From: Drosophila miranda
Lineage: Eukaryota; Arthropoda; Insecta; Diptera; Drosophilidae
DNA: 64,000 nt
Reading direction: 5' to 3'
NCBI RefSeq assembly: GCF_003369915.1
Contig: NC_046677.1
Span: 13,082,001-13,146,000 of the forward strand
In this document: positions 1 to 12,642 of the stretch, one piece after another
Position numbering within the stretch: the stretch's first letter is position 1
How the letters are laid out: each line of letters begins with the position of its first letter
The notes under the pieces: generated by a model
The model's database searches: none
Told to the model about the DNA's origin: nothing
Seen by the model: only the letters and a program-made list of their open reading frames with translations
Made by a program: the position numbers and the translations under genes

Positions 1-1
1 G

Positions 2-154
2 CCCACACCTTGCGGGCCCTTCGACAAGTGTTGGGTGCGTGACACCAGTCGCCAGAACTCCAACAACTGCTATGTGCCACACAACATAGCTCCTCCCTGT
101 CCCCCAGAGCACGGAGGACCGAAAAAGGAACCGCAAATATCCGAGTGCAAGTGA
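2..154 (+). CDS. C-terminal end of a Cys/Pro-rich small protein (5' truncated by window edge)
   Basis: Frame 2 is open from the left edge to a TGA at 152-154 and gives about 50 residues. The composition is rich in Cys, Pro and Asn, with motifs such as PCGPFDKC, NNCYVP and PPCPPEHGG. An AATAAA follows at about 169-174, as expected for a real 3' end. The composition resembles small Drosophila male-specific Cys/Pro proteins, and the next gene (570-755, opposite strand) has a related composition, so a testis role is an inference from neighbours. The start and any upstream exons lie outside the window. I do not recognise the exact gene. Confidence 0.55.
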   Translation, partial: PTPCGPFDKCWVRDTSRQNSNNCYVPHNIAPPCPPEHGGPKKEPQISECK

Positions 155-569
155 AGGACTTGAGAAAAAATAAATTTACGTATCCATAGCCCAAACATTA
201 TGAAATAAATTTTCAAGTACACTTTGTTGTGTTTTTATTTTGGAAAAATTATCCAGTCCGATCAGGTGCATGGCCATGAGAGCGATGGAGGTTTAAGGAT
301 GACAAGGAACTAAGATTCATTCTTCTCGACAGGAACCATATCCTTCATGGGGCTGTCCTTGAAGACTTGGAAAGCTTTAGTCCTGAAGACTAACGATATA
401 AAATGTCAGATGCTTAATATCCAACTGATAAAGAAGAAATTGAGATATTTTCAATACATTATTGTTTATTGTAACAGCAACCAAAACTTCGCTCCTCTAA
501 TTGTGCGAGGTGTTTCGGCAACAGTTTGGTCTGAGACGAGATTCCTTCTACTCCGCTCCGCTTAGAGTC

Positions 570-755
570 TCAGTAGTAGGGCCCAAAGCATCCCCATTCA
601 CAGCAGCTACAGCAGCGGTTGGGCGGGCAGGTCCAGGGTCCGCAGGGAGGGCAGGGGCCACAGCAGCAGTTGGTGTATTTCATTGCGGGTAGGGCGGGGC
701 CCACTGGACCGTAGGCCAGGGCGTACGAAACCGAACCACAGGCAGTATTACACAT
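570..755 (-). CDS. Small Cys-Gly-Pro-rich protein of the Mst84D/Mst87F (sperm tail) type
   Basis: The minus-strand reading from ATG at 755-753 to TGA at 572-570 gives 61 residues. It starts MCNTACGSVSYALAYGPVGP, and the second half carries NCCCGPCPPCGPW, CPPNRCCSCC and ends GCFGPYY. CCCGPCPPCG is the signature of the Mst(3)CGP family, which in D. melanogaster encodes structural proteins of the sperm tail outer dense fibres made from stored spermatid mRNA. The open frame continues upstream of this ATG without another ATG, so this start was chosen. I did not find a clean copy of the family's translational control element upstream, which weakens family membership but not coding potential. Role inferred: testis-specific structural protein. 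Confidence 0.7.
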   Translation of the reverse strand: MCNTACGSVSYALAYGPVGPALPAMKYTNCCCGPCPPCGPWTCPPNRCCSCCEWGCFGPYY

Positions 756-3473
756 CTTGCAGGAACGGAGGAAACTGTAAAAAAAGATTAACTGATTCAC
801 GAATAATTTTCAGAAATGTCAAATTTACACTTTGCCGTTTGCTAGAGATCTTTCGAAAAGATTCCAAAGTTTTTGGAGCGAAGAATTTGTTTTGCTTTTG
901 TTTTTTACACGAAAATTTAGGAGATGTGTACGGCACAAGAGACTAAACTAGAATGAGAATATTCTACACACATCTGATGTACGTTTATGGGATTCCATCC
1001 AAAGGCACACTTGATGTCGAAAATTTTAAATTTTAAAACAAAAAGAGGATCCGGAAAAGTGGGAGCTGCCTTAAATATCGATCAATGTCAAGCTCTTGCT
1101 GTTGTTTTTGTTTTTGTTGTGGTTGCTGGTGCTCAGCTCATGGCGGAGTACGAATTTCACACATCAACAATTTAACATCGGAGCGACCGACAAATACAAA
1201 AAAATTGAATTTTTCTAACGACAAAACAGCAGCGCAACAGTTTCGCCCCTCTGGCAAAAATAAGAAATCATTGAAACATGTCTAAAAAGAGGGAAAAATA
1301 AGTACTGCGGAGACACCAGCAAAATGGGTGAGGAAGGGTGAACTGGATGCCAAAGGATTTTCGCAGGACCTGCTCTAAACTGGGGAAAAGTCGATGTCGA
1401 GTCGAGGCAGACATGAAAGTCTATTAGACTCAACGAAGCAACCTTAACGTCATTTTCCAGCTTCCTTCGGTTTCGTTTAGAGGGAGGTACATGTCAATGT
1501 GTGTGTGTGAGTGCGGGACAGGATATAGGACCTCTGTGTGTCTGTGTGGGTGCTGTGATTCACAAAAGCTGACAAGCTCATCGATCCCTGAACATTAGCT
1601 AAACATAAATTACACAGATGGCTGCACAACAATTGAGGCGTTTATTATAATGTGTGTTCACACTTGAGGCTTTCAAAAGATGCATTCAAGGCGATGGCAG
1701 GAGATGTGGAGACCTAGCAAAAGACACAAGTGAAAGAGGTGGTAGATTTATCTTTAGGAAACGAAAAATATTAATATAAATTAGGGTCTTGGCATCACGG
1801 AGCCAGCCTTCGTTCTGGCAAGAGAATTTTTGCTTAATTCTCATTTGTCTAGATAATTAATTGCAGAAATTTGAGGAGTAATACAGATAGAAATCTGTGT
1901 GCTATAATTAATTGAAAGTTTGTATCAAAATCTGAATTATGTTGCATAAATTAATAACAATTAAAAGGGACAAATTGATGAAACTCAAACCTGGAATAAG
2001 GTTGTCTTTTCTATTCAAATGATGTTCTGGGTGTTCAGCGAAATATATTTAGAATCTCTTCTTGTTATTATTAACTCAGTGTTGAGAAGTTAAATGTTTG
2101 CCATGTTATGCACCGCATTATTTATTCATACTACTTTCTTAAAAAGCACTACGCATCGATTTAGCGAAACAACTCGACTTAACAGACCTTTTCTATCTAT
2201 AAAGACAAAAGACCGGAGACCCCCGGCATGCTAAAAACTATTGCAAAACTCATTTATAGACGAAAAAAAGGAGCGAAACTTGAAGACTGCAATTGAGTAC
2301 GCCCCCCTCCTGTTTCTATAAGAAACAACACCCCACTTAAGATAATCTCATTGGTGGCATGCCAAAAAGTTTCCCCCACACCCCTCCTCTTCACTCGCAC
2401 ACAGCACATAAAAATGTCACCGCAAAACAAAAAAAAGAAAGCGGAAGGCAAAAAGAAAAACAGCAAAGCAAACAAGCAAGTGGAGAGGCTTCAACTAAAA
2501 AAGGTATTTCCTTTTAAATCAAATACAAAAATTGCTGCTGGGATTCCATTCCTCTGCTCGGAGTTCGCTTCCACCTCTCCCTCTCCGAACCCCTCTGTCC
2601 ATCCCAACCTGGCTCTCTCGTCCTGGCCTTTTTACAAGTGGACACGATGGGCACTTCATTTCACTCCAAAAACATATTGAGCCGGGGCCTCTTGAGTGTG
2701 CGCCAAGAGATAAGCGCAATTATATGGCTTCAAGTGGCAGACCAGGACACGACTGGGGCACCGCAGAGACCACGGACAGCCACGGAGGTCGCACAGTAAA
2801 CTGTATAAATTAGGTGAAAAAGAAAAAGGAACGTAACGTAACTTATGTGACACGGCCTTCATTGAGACAAATGTTGGGTCTTTAAGTGCATTTTTTCCGT
2901 TTCTTCAAGCACTTTAAACTTATATATTACAGATACATACTACGTACACATACTCGTCTCGTATTGAAAATATATACGGTATACAAAAGATGTGGAAAAT
3001 TTCTCTGAACTTTGGCATCTCACATTTGTTCTCTCGTTCGGTCAAGTGCTCGTTATGGGCAATTTTTGTCCAACTGCTTTTTGTGGCCTTTTGTTTCGGC
3101 GGTACCTTCTTTTTTGTTGACCACATGCTGAGTGTGGGTCCTGGCCCGTGGGCGAGGCGAGGCACCCGTTGTGTGGGCCTCATTTTGAAGTGGCTTTGTG
3201 GCCGATCTCAAAAGAGAAAACTTGTCAAGCATCGGTTTTTGGGGAAATGCTCACAAGTGACCATTGAAAAGTTTACACGATGAAGATGTCAATATGTAAG
3301 AAATGTCTTCGAGTGATGCTTATTATAGCTTGCGGAAACTTTTTGCGAAAATTCTGCCTAGGGGACAAAAAATACCAAGTGCATATTATAAAAACATATG
3401 TGTACGAGTTAACTGTCAGTGAAGGAATAAATTGATTCCTTTAAATATAAAACTGTTATCAAGAATTTATAAA
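756..3473. other. Gene-poor stretch
   Basis: I see no supported gene. It holds a GTGT microsatellite near 1499-1512 and AT-rich sequence. An open frame at 2990-3283 could encode 97 residues with one hydrophobic stretch, but it has no family features and is probably chance. The 5' flank of the Cys-Gly-Pro gene lies at the left side. Confidence 0.5.
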
Positions 3474-3674
3474 ATGAAAAAACATAAAAGAAAAGCACCA
3501 CGGCGCTTAGACGATGATTCGGATGGAGTTTTTTTGGTGAGCTATGCTGGTTTCCTTGATTTGGCCTTCCGGCTCCGGAAATTTGTAAATGACGACCCGC
3601 CGTTTGAGCTTTATCCCATTTTTTTGGGTAGTCGACCGAAAATTTCTTCGATAATTGATCAATTGATTCTCTAA
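3474..3674 (+). CDS. Possible small basic ORF beside the HMG-box gene (weak)
   Basis: ATG at 3474 in a good fly context (aaaATG) opens a 66-residue frame that begins with a strongly basic stretch (MKKHKRKAPRR) and then becomes neutral. A GTGAGC donor-like site after the first 21 codons would allow a spliced form. However, the minus strand is also open in two frames over the same bases (3507-3785), including a basic 92-residue frame, so the coding strand cannot be decided. Closeness to the sperm chromatin gene at 4079 makes a testis-expressed basic protein conceivable. No domain is recognised. Confidence 0.2.
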   Translation: MKKHKRKAPRRLDDDSDGVFLVSYAGFLDLAFRLRKFVNDDPPFELYPIFLGSRPKISSIIDQLIL

Positions 3675-4078
3675 GCTCGTTGATGCTCGGGCCGTAAGCA
3701 CTTCACAATGTTTTGCTCTAGCAATCCCTTTGGCAGGTTTCTTGTCCGCTAAGCAACACTTATTGGCTTGCACCCATTTTTTCAAGAGACCAACAAATAT
3801 TTATATGCACACACACGACGATAAATTAAAAGTGCAATGACAACACCTCAAGAGAAACGAAACCCTTAACATATTTGAGTAAATTCACAACCAGGTATCG
3901 AACTTCGAGAACTATAAAAACTACTTTTATTTATTTATTTATTTTTAGTCAGCTATTGCATAGCTGTCAACAAACACAACTCATAATACTCAGATCATTA
4001 GTACCGTTGTTTTCGCTTCACAAAATCATACGAAAATCGTCAGTACAAAAATTTGTTCTTATTTATTAGTTTTCCATT

Positions 4079-4387
4079 ATGGGTACAGCTAAGGGGATCT
4101 TCAAAAAGACAGCAAGCAAGTCTCTTCTTATGTATCGAAAACAAAAATACGCCCGCACCACTAATAATGGATTCCTCAACTTTCTGAGGGAATTCAAAAC
4201 AAAATACGTCGGTCTCCACCCCAACATAATGGTGCAGTATGGAGCGCTGTCATGGAGAACAATGCCTGCCAAACAAAAGCTTAAGTACAAAAATTTGACA
4301 ATAACTAACAAGATTAGAGCTTACTGGAGGTATCTGCGGGCGTCTAAGATGAAGGTTGATAGTCGCTGGTCGCTGAAAAATCCTTGA
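4079..4387 (+). CDS. MST-HMG-box protein, protamine-like sperm chromatin protein
   Basis: Intronless 102-residue frame from ATG 4079 to TGA 4385-4387. Residues 25-70 carry the MST-HMG-box pattern: TNNGFLNFLREFK, then a polar helix, LSWRTMPAKQKLKYK, and a basic tail rich in Lys, Arg and Tyr. This HMG variant is found in the Drosophila proteins that replace histones during spermatid nuclear condensation (protamines Mst35Ba/Bb, Mst77F, Tpl94D, Prtl99C and uncharacterised relatives). The high basic content and very short length fit that group. An AATAAA lies at about 4479, roughly 90 bases after the stop. The orthologue cannot be named from sequence alone because the family evolves fast. Function inferred: DNA packaging in the sperm nucleus. 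Confidence 0.7.
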   Translation: MGTAKGIFKKTASKSLLMYRKQKYARTTNNGFLNFLREFKTKYVGLHPNIMVQYGALSWRTMPAKQKLKYKNLTITNKIRAYWRYLRASKMKVDSRWSLKNP

Positions 4388-4583
4388 TTTGAAAGAAGTG
4401 TAGTGTTTTTTAGAGTTACAATTTTGAGTGTTTGATTTTGGATTTTATTTTTGAAAACTGTTCGTCAAGTTGGCATACAATAAAAGCTTCGAGTGAAATG
4501 GAATCCTATCCTACAAAAATGTATGTGGGGGGTGCCCATAACTAGAGCGCGCCCACAACCAGTAAAATTCCCCTAATCACAAA

Positions 4584-4830
4584 ATGATACAAGAAATTAC
4601 GTATTATTGTGAACCAATTACGTTGCTCCGAATTGAGTGTGCGAATTGGTTTCAGAAAGAGAGTTGAATTTGGATCCGTGCCGAAGAGCATGCTTCTAGT
4701 GGTTTCTCAATTTCAAGTAGTGGAACGACCTATGTTTGATTTTGAGCGCATTACAATGTGGACATTCTGTGGCCATGGAATCAACCAGCATTTTCGGATG
4801 AGCGGAATATTCAATATGCTAGACGAGTAA
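4584..4830 (+). pseudogene. Possible frameshifted small ORF pair
   Basis: ATG 4584 sits in a near-perfect fly start context (CACAAAATG) and opens 27 codons (MIQEITYYCEPITLLRIECA...) ending in TGA at 4665-4667. A second frame, open from 4609 to TAA 4828-4830, continues with protein-like sequence (VPKSMLLVVSQFQVVERPMF, then ITMWTFCGHGINQHF). Joined by a frameshift these would form one protein of about 80 residues. This could be a broken gene, a sequencing frameshift, or chance. No family is recognised. Confidence 0.2.
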
Positions 4831-6401
4831 ACGAAGCCGATTTAAATGCTCGGTGTACTTTTGGCTTCGTCAACAATTTTGTTTTGCATCAGTTCGAATT
4901 GTCGTTCTTAATTTCGTCTATCTCGTGCCTCTTGTGATTTAGATTTCCACAACCTCGACATGCTCACAAGCACATTTTCGTTAAGGAAAGGTGAAAAGTA
5001 GTTATAGCCTATGAGCATATTTAGTAAAAAAAAAAAGGCACCCTGGCACGAGTTTTTTTATATATTAGATAATACTCATTCATTATAATGAATTAAAACG
5101 CAATATCCCGCAAATTCGTATTTATTTCTAAATTTCTTGTGTTTCTTTTTTTTCTTCTATATTTCAAGCACAAAGTATACAAAGTCATCCTTTTTGTATC
5201 CCTACGAGACAATTGTTCAACAACAACCCATATATAACCTTAGTTGACATGGCTCAACCGAATTATTGAAATGGGTAAAGAAATGCCGGATTTAGCAGCG
5301 TCTCAAATCGCAAACAAACACTCTCCTCTCTCTCTTTTTTAGCCACTTAATCTCCCAGATACTCTCAGGCACTCGCACGCACAGACACCCAGTGCACATT
5401 CTGTAGAGAAACTCGAGTTTTGACTCTGGGTAAAAATTATGCGTATTGCAAAAATGTCCATCCTTCTCCCAATACCAAAGCTACGTCCCCTCCATAGATT
5501 ACTCCTTTTGATGCGGCTGCTTCTCTGAAAATTTGACTACCCTGTAGTCATAGATCTTTGGAGTAGGTATTTTTGCTTTCCAATTTTCAGAGAAAAAAAC
5601 TCTTCCTTTATCATTCCGTTGGAATTGTTGAATTTATAGGGCCCACTACAACTTACATTTCAGTACAAAGAAATTCGTCTTAGACCACAAACTGCAAACT
5701 GAAGCCGCAGCATTACAGATTCCAGAATATACAAAATATTAAAAGAAAGAAATTATAACAAATATAATCCGTACAGTTTTTTGATTCCTGAAAATGAGAG
5801 TGTAGGGTGTTCCATAGTCGAGATATCGCCTACACCATTCAAGTTATTTTTGCAGTCTTCGTTTTCTATTTGAAGTACAAAATATTTTTCGTTTATTTGC
5901 GCAACGTTCCCCATACCTTCGTACACACAACTTTTCTTCGTCCTGGCCCATTCCTCTCCTTCGTTTTTCCCTCCTTGTCGACTACTTGGCACTGGCGTGG
6001 TCTGCTGGATGGAGCTTCTACCACTGCTCCTTAGAGCCACTGCTTTTTGGTAAGTTCTTCTCGGTTGGGTTTTCTGGATTTCTGCTCGTGCTCGTGCAAT
6101 TTTTTTCTTCTGTGCGTTCTGCCAGGCGGCGTCAAACGTCGGGCGGCGCCAACGCCAACGCCAGCGCCAGTACCCATGTGCGTGGGTGCGTATGAGTGAT
6201 TCTTTTCCTCCTTGTTGCCTCCTCGGCTCATTCATTCCTTCATTCATTTTGTTCGTCTTGGGTTTGGTAAATGCTGCGAAACATAAAACATCAAATGTAA
6301 ATTGAAAGTCGTTCGTGTGTGAAACTGAATGTGTCATCAGTTGAAGCGTTTATCATTTTTTTACTGCTTTTCGTATTCGTTTTTAGCTTCATCTGCCGCA
6401 G

Positions 6402-6430
6402 ACCCAGACCCAGACCCAGACCCAGGCCCT
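6402..6430. repeat. Hexanucleotide repeat (GACCCA)n
   Basis: About four to five copies of a GACCCA unit, drifting to GGCCCT at the right end, inside non-coding sequence. Confidence 0.7.
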
Positions 6431-9400
6431 GGTCCAACCCCAGTTCCAGAACCACTTTCTTAGGGGAGGCTTGCTTTAAGAAGTTTAGATTTTATTTGCA
6501 GGGGTGTCAAGTTGCCTTTAAACGATTCTGGGGGGTTCTCGGCGGGGCTAAGTTGTTTGCCAGCCAAAGGAGAGACTCCATTTTTGGTTCGGTCTGGTTG
6601 GGGCATTGACTGCGCAATGTTTTGTAAAATCTTTTATTTCCGTCTCAAAGACACGGCACATGTGTTGGCTGGGGCATCATATTTCTCGTATTTATTGTTC
6701 GCGTTTGTTGCTTCCATGCAAATATGAATCCAAATTACGTTGGGCATGAATAACTCAACAGAACGAATAACATGAGCCCGAAGTCATAAGGAAAGAGGTA
6801 CTAACATATCCCCAAGTGGTATTATTGATCCGATTGATTGGTTCAAGGGGGAACAATAGCTGAGGGTATACATTTAAAATAAGAATAGTTGAGTCAAAAT
6901 TAACTCCATTGGGTCCTTGAGAGTCTTTCTTAACGAGCTTCAAACGATTGAAAGCTTAATTTGTATGCAGATTAAAGATACAGATTGCTGAAGCTACGCA
7001 AGAAAATATTCAATAAATACCCCACACAAAATACTTCATAGATTATATTTCATCCAACACTAAACTATTCATCAGCGTTGCCAAACAGAAGATGTAATAA
7101 TATTAAAGTTCAAGGTCAAGCTATAGTTGTGGCTTAAATTTATATTAAAAAGATTTTTACCATGCGAGACTCTTTTTAATATACTCATGGAAATATTTAT
7201 TCCATGCGTTCCTACTTGTATTTATAGGTGAATTCGTTAATTTAGAAATATCGTTTATTTGAATTTTAATACGCATGTGCAACCAATTACAGTCACCATC
7301 TAAGGAATAACCACATACACCCCCTTCCATAACTATAATCTAGCTATTCAAGACGATGTTTTTTTACAATAAAACTAGTTCCGATCCTAACAGCCACTCC
7401 AAAAGCTTCAATGAGCAGCTATTGCTATTGATTGCAGCTGGTCAAATTCTGATCAACATTAAAATCACACATTGGGTAGCATGTCACAGGTCCCATGCAA
7501 ATGTCGCAGAAGACAGTTTTCTCTAACGGAAAAATTATTCAAAGCATTCTTGATTTTTTAGTCTAGGCATGAAATTCACATAACTAATTCATTATTTATC
7601 GGCACCAGTATCTCAGTGCTTGTTATGATTGCCCTTTTAGTATTTATATTATTTAATCTATTCCAGTAATATTTACAGCTTTACCACGTGCCGTCAATTC
7701 GATGCTATAAGCATTTAGTAACACATCATTTCATGTGCAATAATTTGATCTTCAATTTATATGCATACGCAACCATGGGGAAAACCCTATTTGAGAGAAG
7801 TCCCCCTCTCAGAGAAAAGATATCAAAATAATAAAGGAATATAAAAGTAAGCTGAGCTAGTTTTTTTAGTTGTAAAACAATGTTACTAATTATTTACAAT
7901 TTAATTGAAAATTACAAAATAATGGGAGTTTTTTCTGCTTGCTTGTTGCTCCAGGTTCGGGGTTTCTCTGGGGTATTTTCTATGCAAATGTCAAGCTCAA
8001 ACAGAATAGGAGGGGAAACTGCAGCTGCAACAACATTTAGGACAACAACGACATCTGCCAGATGCCAACGAGAGAGCAGAGCTGTGGTTGCCTTCAGTCA
8101 AGTGGGGCTTGTTGTTGCTGCTGTTTTTTCGGCCGGGTGGCACTAACTTCATGTCAATCCTTTTGTGGCTTGCCAGTCGTTTAATTTGAATTTAAAATGT
8201 TATCCCGCCAAATGCAATAGACCCGCCCGCCCCTTTCTCACTGTACCACCATCTCTCTCAATCAAACTGTGTGGCACTCATTTTCCACTTATTTACAATT
8301 ACCACATTTTATTATCCCCTTTGCTATCCGGTCCCCTCCCCTACTCTCACCACCCGACCCATCCGAATTGCATTTAACATTTCGCCATTTTATTTATACT
8401 CCCGTTTATATTTGTCACACTTTTGTCTTTGTTTTTGGCACCGTTTCCCCTTTTTCGTACAATTTTAACTGCATTTTTGTATGTCTGTCAAATCCCACAC
8501 AGTTGCCCACACAGTTTTCCACCCAGTTTTTCCGACCCTCAACCTCCGAAACCCAGCTGCCCTTCACCGGTGGGCCAGACCTTGCAGATTTTGATTGTAT
8601 TTTTGTTTATTTTGTTGCAATTTTAATTACTTTAATGAAAGTTTTAATTGCGAAATAGCAAAAACGCACCGAACGAGTGAGACAGCGCACGAAAAGAAAG
8701 ACTCAGAGATGGTGAGAGAGAGTGAAAGAGAGGGGTACAGACCCAAGAAAGGAAGAGGAGAGGAGACGAGTGGAACCTGTAATGAGTTTTTGCGGTCTAA
8801 GAAAGGTTGGCAGCTGCACGACAACGATGACATGAGAACACTGAAAACTGTTTTCAATGTTGCTGCTGCTGCTGCTTGCCTGGAAAATTTCTATTTCAGG
8901 TATGTGCCAGGAATGCTGGGAGTCGCAGAGAGGTGGGGTTACGGGTAGAAGTGAACAATGAACGGCAATGGTCTGATTGATCAATGGTAATGAGAGCTCG
9001 CATAGAGAGTCAATTTGTACAGAATCAGGAAACAAAGTCACTCGGATTATAAGGCACACTTGGTAATAAGGGAGATGCCTTCACTGCATGGGAAATAATC
9101 AAAGCAGTCACAGTCCCAGGAAGTTACTGGTAAGCTGGGTTGACTTTCCCAGAGTACAGTTCTATTTCTAGGCAAATAATAGATTTCAATGATGTATGCT
9201 TCTGTGCTTTGGCAGAGAGGCAAAGCGGCTATTGGGGCATTTAAACGCCCTTTTAAACGGTAAAGATCACTGTAAGCTTACCGGTATCAAAGTCACCGCA
9301 AAATAAATCACAGTAAGTCACTCTGGTGACCGAAAGTCAACATCTTTAGCTTCCTGCTCATTAGCATTCGTAATCCGAGGGGAACTCTTTGATCCGGTCG

Positions 9401-10040
9401 TAATTGCAGTTGGTGGTTGCATTCAGACGCACATTTGCATATATATGTACATATATTTTCGTATATGTATACTCCTAAAGTACTTTATATGCCCCATACA
9501 TACATACATATATGCCCCACAAGATTTCTCTCTTGACCCACAAAACGAGGCAAGCAAAACGGCACAAAAATGCATGTCATACGAGGTCTCGTTTACAACT
9601 CCATTGCCAGGCACAGGCACCGGGACCGCACCGAAGTTTAAATAAAATATGCAAACAATTGAGAAGCCACAAGGTATGGACAAAATGAAATAAGTGAGCC
9701 GTATCCAGTAGAGTAGAGTAATAGAAAAGAAAAATAGAACCGAAATAGAAATAGAATGGAAATCAGAGACGAGTTGGTAACTGGCAATGCCAATGATGCA
9801 GAGCATAAAAGATACAAATGTATCTCCTGTTAGGATAGGAAGAGGGGAACTTTTTCTCCACTTTACAATACATTACGTATGGCATAATAGAATCGTTGGT
9901 TCATATAACAAATGTAGCACATTTCACATTTCTTTTCAGAGATTACCGCACGCTGGATACAATGTCTTCGTTCAGCTATTGATAAATCTGTCTAGCTTAA
10001 GATTATGCTTTTTGCTATTTTGTCAATTGTTTATAAACAA

Positions 10041-10063
10041 TATATATATATATATATATATAG
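10041..10063. repeat. (TA)n microsatellite
   Basis: About eleven TA dinucleotide copies in AT-rich intergenic DNA. Confidence 0.8.
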
Positions 10064-12213
10064 AGTGCCTCTTCATTGGAAATTAATAATGGCAATTGCT
10101 TACGTAGCTTAATGCCAATTGCAATCGTTGAGTACCGGATGCAGAAATAGAATTTAAAAAATAAATAAATAAACAGTTGCAGCGCAACTGTCTCTTTGAA
10201 CGCTATTAATGCTAACTAAATGTCCTTTTAGTGAATTTCAAGATGAAGTTTAAACCCTTTGTTGATATTGCGAGCAGGGTACTTTAGTGTCGCAATGCCT
10301 CAGGTAAATTAAACATTATTGGTACTTACATACCCACAACATCCCTTCCCCTAGAAACGTTTGCCCCTGGATTCTTCCGTTAGATAATTTTGGTATAAGA
10401 CATTTCCAAGTTCTTTTTCGTTCCTTTTTTTATAGTTTTTCCAGAGCATCGTTAAAAGCATTCGCTGTCGCTGTCGGCAGTGGCCCATAAAATGCATTAA
10501 TGCTTTGCATGCTGTGCCCCAAAAGTCCAAGTAAATATATACATATACATATACAGATATATTTAAATGTACATATGTACGTATGTATGTATATAGAGAC
10601 GGAAAAATAAAAAGAGATACGCAAAATTGCATTTTTGGCAACAAGATTTTAATTGCATTTTGTATGTGCTCATTACCTTAAATGGAGAGTAAGAGAGAGG
10701 GCAATTCTACTTCCAGCTTCCTTCTCTGGCTCTGCCATACTTCGCTTCTCCTCTCCCCCTGGGTCCATGTAGCCATCTCTTTCACTGTTTGGCATTGGTA
10801 GCCGTTTTAATGCCAAACTTGGCAAACTTATTTGGAAAGCGACAACTTCCTACCGAAAAAAATTCAATAAAAATGTTTCAATCGAAGCTTCGACCACCAG
10901 ATACCCTCTACTGATGCTGCTACTGATTGTAATTTTACAAATTAAGATGTTATAAAGAATATAACTGGTATTTTCTAGTTATATCTTATTTGTTTTATTT
11001 GATGTTTAGACCTTAAAGATCGCAACAATTTACATTTATAAAATCAGAGTACACCCTTTTACCAAAAAATGGCTGGGTATACAAAAAAAAGCCAAAAAAA
11101 GGAACAAATTACAACCAGGCCATATTTAAATATACAAAAAAATCTGTGAGAAGGAACAACAAGAAAGAAGATTCCGCACACATCTGTGTGAGTGTTTGCA
11201 CTCATGTGTGTGATGGTGTACGAATATCCATGTGTGTGTGTGTCACTTTTGTTTCAAATGAGTGGCAAAGTGGCAAAACGAAATGAGAACCAAGAGCAAA
11301 GAGAATACGAGCATGGCCAAAAGTAAAGAGCCCACCAAAGAGAAGAAAAGGAAAACAAAAGCAAAAGAAGAAAGAAAGAAGTTTTAACGACAAAAACAAA
11401 CAGGGAGAAAGGGGAATGGCTGTGGCCCATGTGTGAGTGTATCTATGTAAATGTCTGTGGGTGTGTGCTTTTTATTTAAATGAAAAATAATTAAACTGTG
11501 GATTGAAGACTCTTTTTTTTGTTCACCCTCCTTTTTTGGGCGTAACGGAAAGACAATTAGGAAATGGTCGTTTAAGCAGACGCAGTGGGTAGGGTGGTGG
11601 AAGGGTGGGCTAGTGGATCACTCGTACGAGTTGGTGGGGTGGAAGGGGGAGGGGGGGAGATGGGGATGAGTGAAATGCGTAGTTCTATCGGAGTGGAACT
11701 AAGAAGATTCCACCACCCCTCCACCGCCACCCCAATGGACTCTGGTCGACTTGCCTCTTTACGATTATTCCTCTATCCATTCACTTATTTTCTCTGTTCA
11801 TTTCGCGTCTTTCTTGGCAGTTAATACTATTATTTTTTTCATCTGTGCAGTGCAACACACACGCGGATTAGTGTTGAAATTAAATCGATTTATAGTACAT
11901 CCTCGTGTGTCTGTGTATGTGTTTTTATATCTGTGTTTGAAGCCATTTTTTAATTAAAGTGCAGCCGTTAATTGCATTAATCACTGTATTTTCTATGGGC
12001 GTCAGTGAGTGGAAGCGGAATCAGTGCGGAACGAAACGCATCGCTCTGGGGAGGGGGAAGCGACCCTCAATAGAATATTCAAATGATGGTTGCTTTATTA
12101 TTTAATGTGCCATCAGAAACCAACGAAAGTTAGTGCGGGTATTTTGTTATTCAATATAAATAAGTATATCCATGCTTGGAAAATAAAACTAAAATCAATA
12201 CAATAAAATTATA

Positions 12214-12284
12214 TTTATATAATGACAATCGTTGCATAAAATAGTTATAAGGACTAGTACAAGCAGTGATTGTCATTATATAAA
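12214..12284. repeat. Perfect 17-bp inverted repeat with 37-bp spacer
   Basis: The left arm at 12214-12230 (tttatataatgacaatc) is the exact reverse complement of the right arm at 12268-12284. Transcribed, it would form a hairpin. Pairing does not continue far into the spacer, so it is not a typical microRNA precursor. Confidence 0.6.
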
Positions 12285-12642
12285 CATACATACTACTAGA
12301 GATTATGTTGTGGATACGTGAACACACGAATTCCTCTCCAAGCAGTGAATATTCCATTAAAAAACGACCCAAAAATCGAATTTCCTGTCAAACTATAGAT
12401 TGTTATGCCACAATTCAAATGTTCTTATAATTACAGCTCCACTCCAGGACGCTGAGTAGCCAGACTGGACGTCACTGAAGGAGGCAGATAGAAACCAAAT
12501 ACAATTGACATTTATTGGCCAATATATATTTATAAGGCCCGAACGGAAGTGGCCGAAAACCCCGAAAGGAGCGAGAGAATAGCCACACAGACTGGAGACT
12601 GGCTATAAGAGAGGAGCAAAGATACGAAAAATATATATTTCA

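Larger units (their letters stand above)
4831..12642. other. Intergenic stretch upstream of beat-Ic, no gene seen
   Basis: About 7.8 kb without a supported gene. It holds AT-rich sequence and simple repeats: a (GACCCA)n run near 6400-6430, a (TA)n run at about 10040-10062, and GT/CA runs near 11230 and 11880. A perfect 17-bp inverted repeat lies at 12214-12284 (listed separately). Promoter and 5' UTR exons of beat-Ic probably lie in the right part; an acceptor-like AATTACAG is present just before position 12437. Open frames here are short and low-complexity. Confidence 0.5.

Noticed and set aside
2990..3283. 97-residue plus-strand ORF with a hydrophobic stretch
   Set aside because: Hydrophobic part is internal, both strands are open, the tail is basic and random-looking, and no family or splice signal supports it.
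3507..3785. 92-residue basic minus-strand ORF
   Set aside because: Overlaps other open frames on both strands and lacks the MST-HMG or Cys motifs of its neighbours. The strand cannot be decided.
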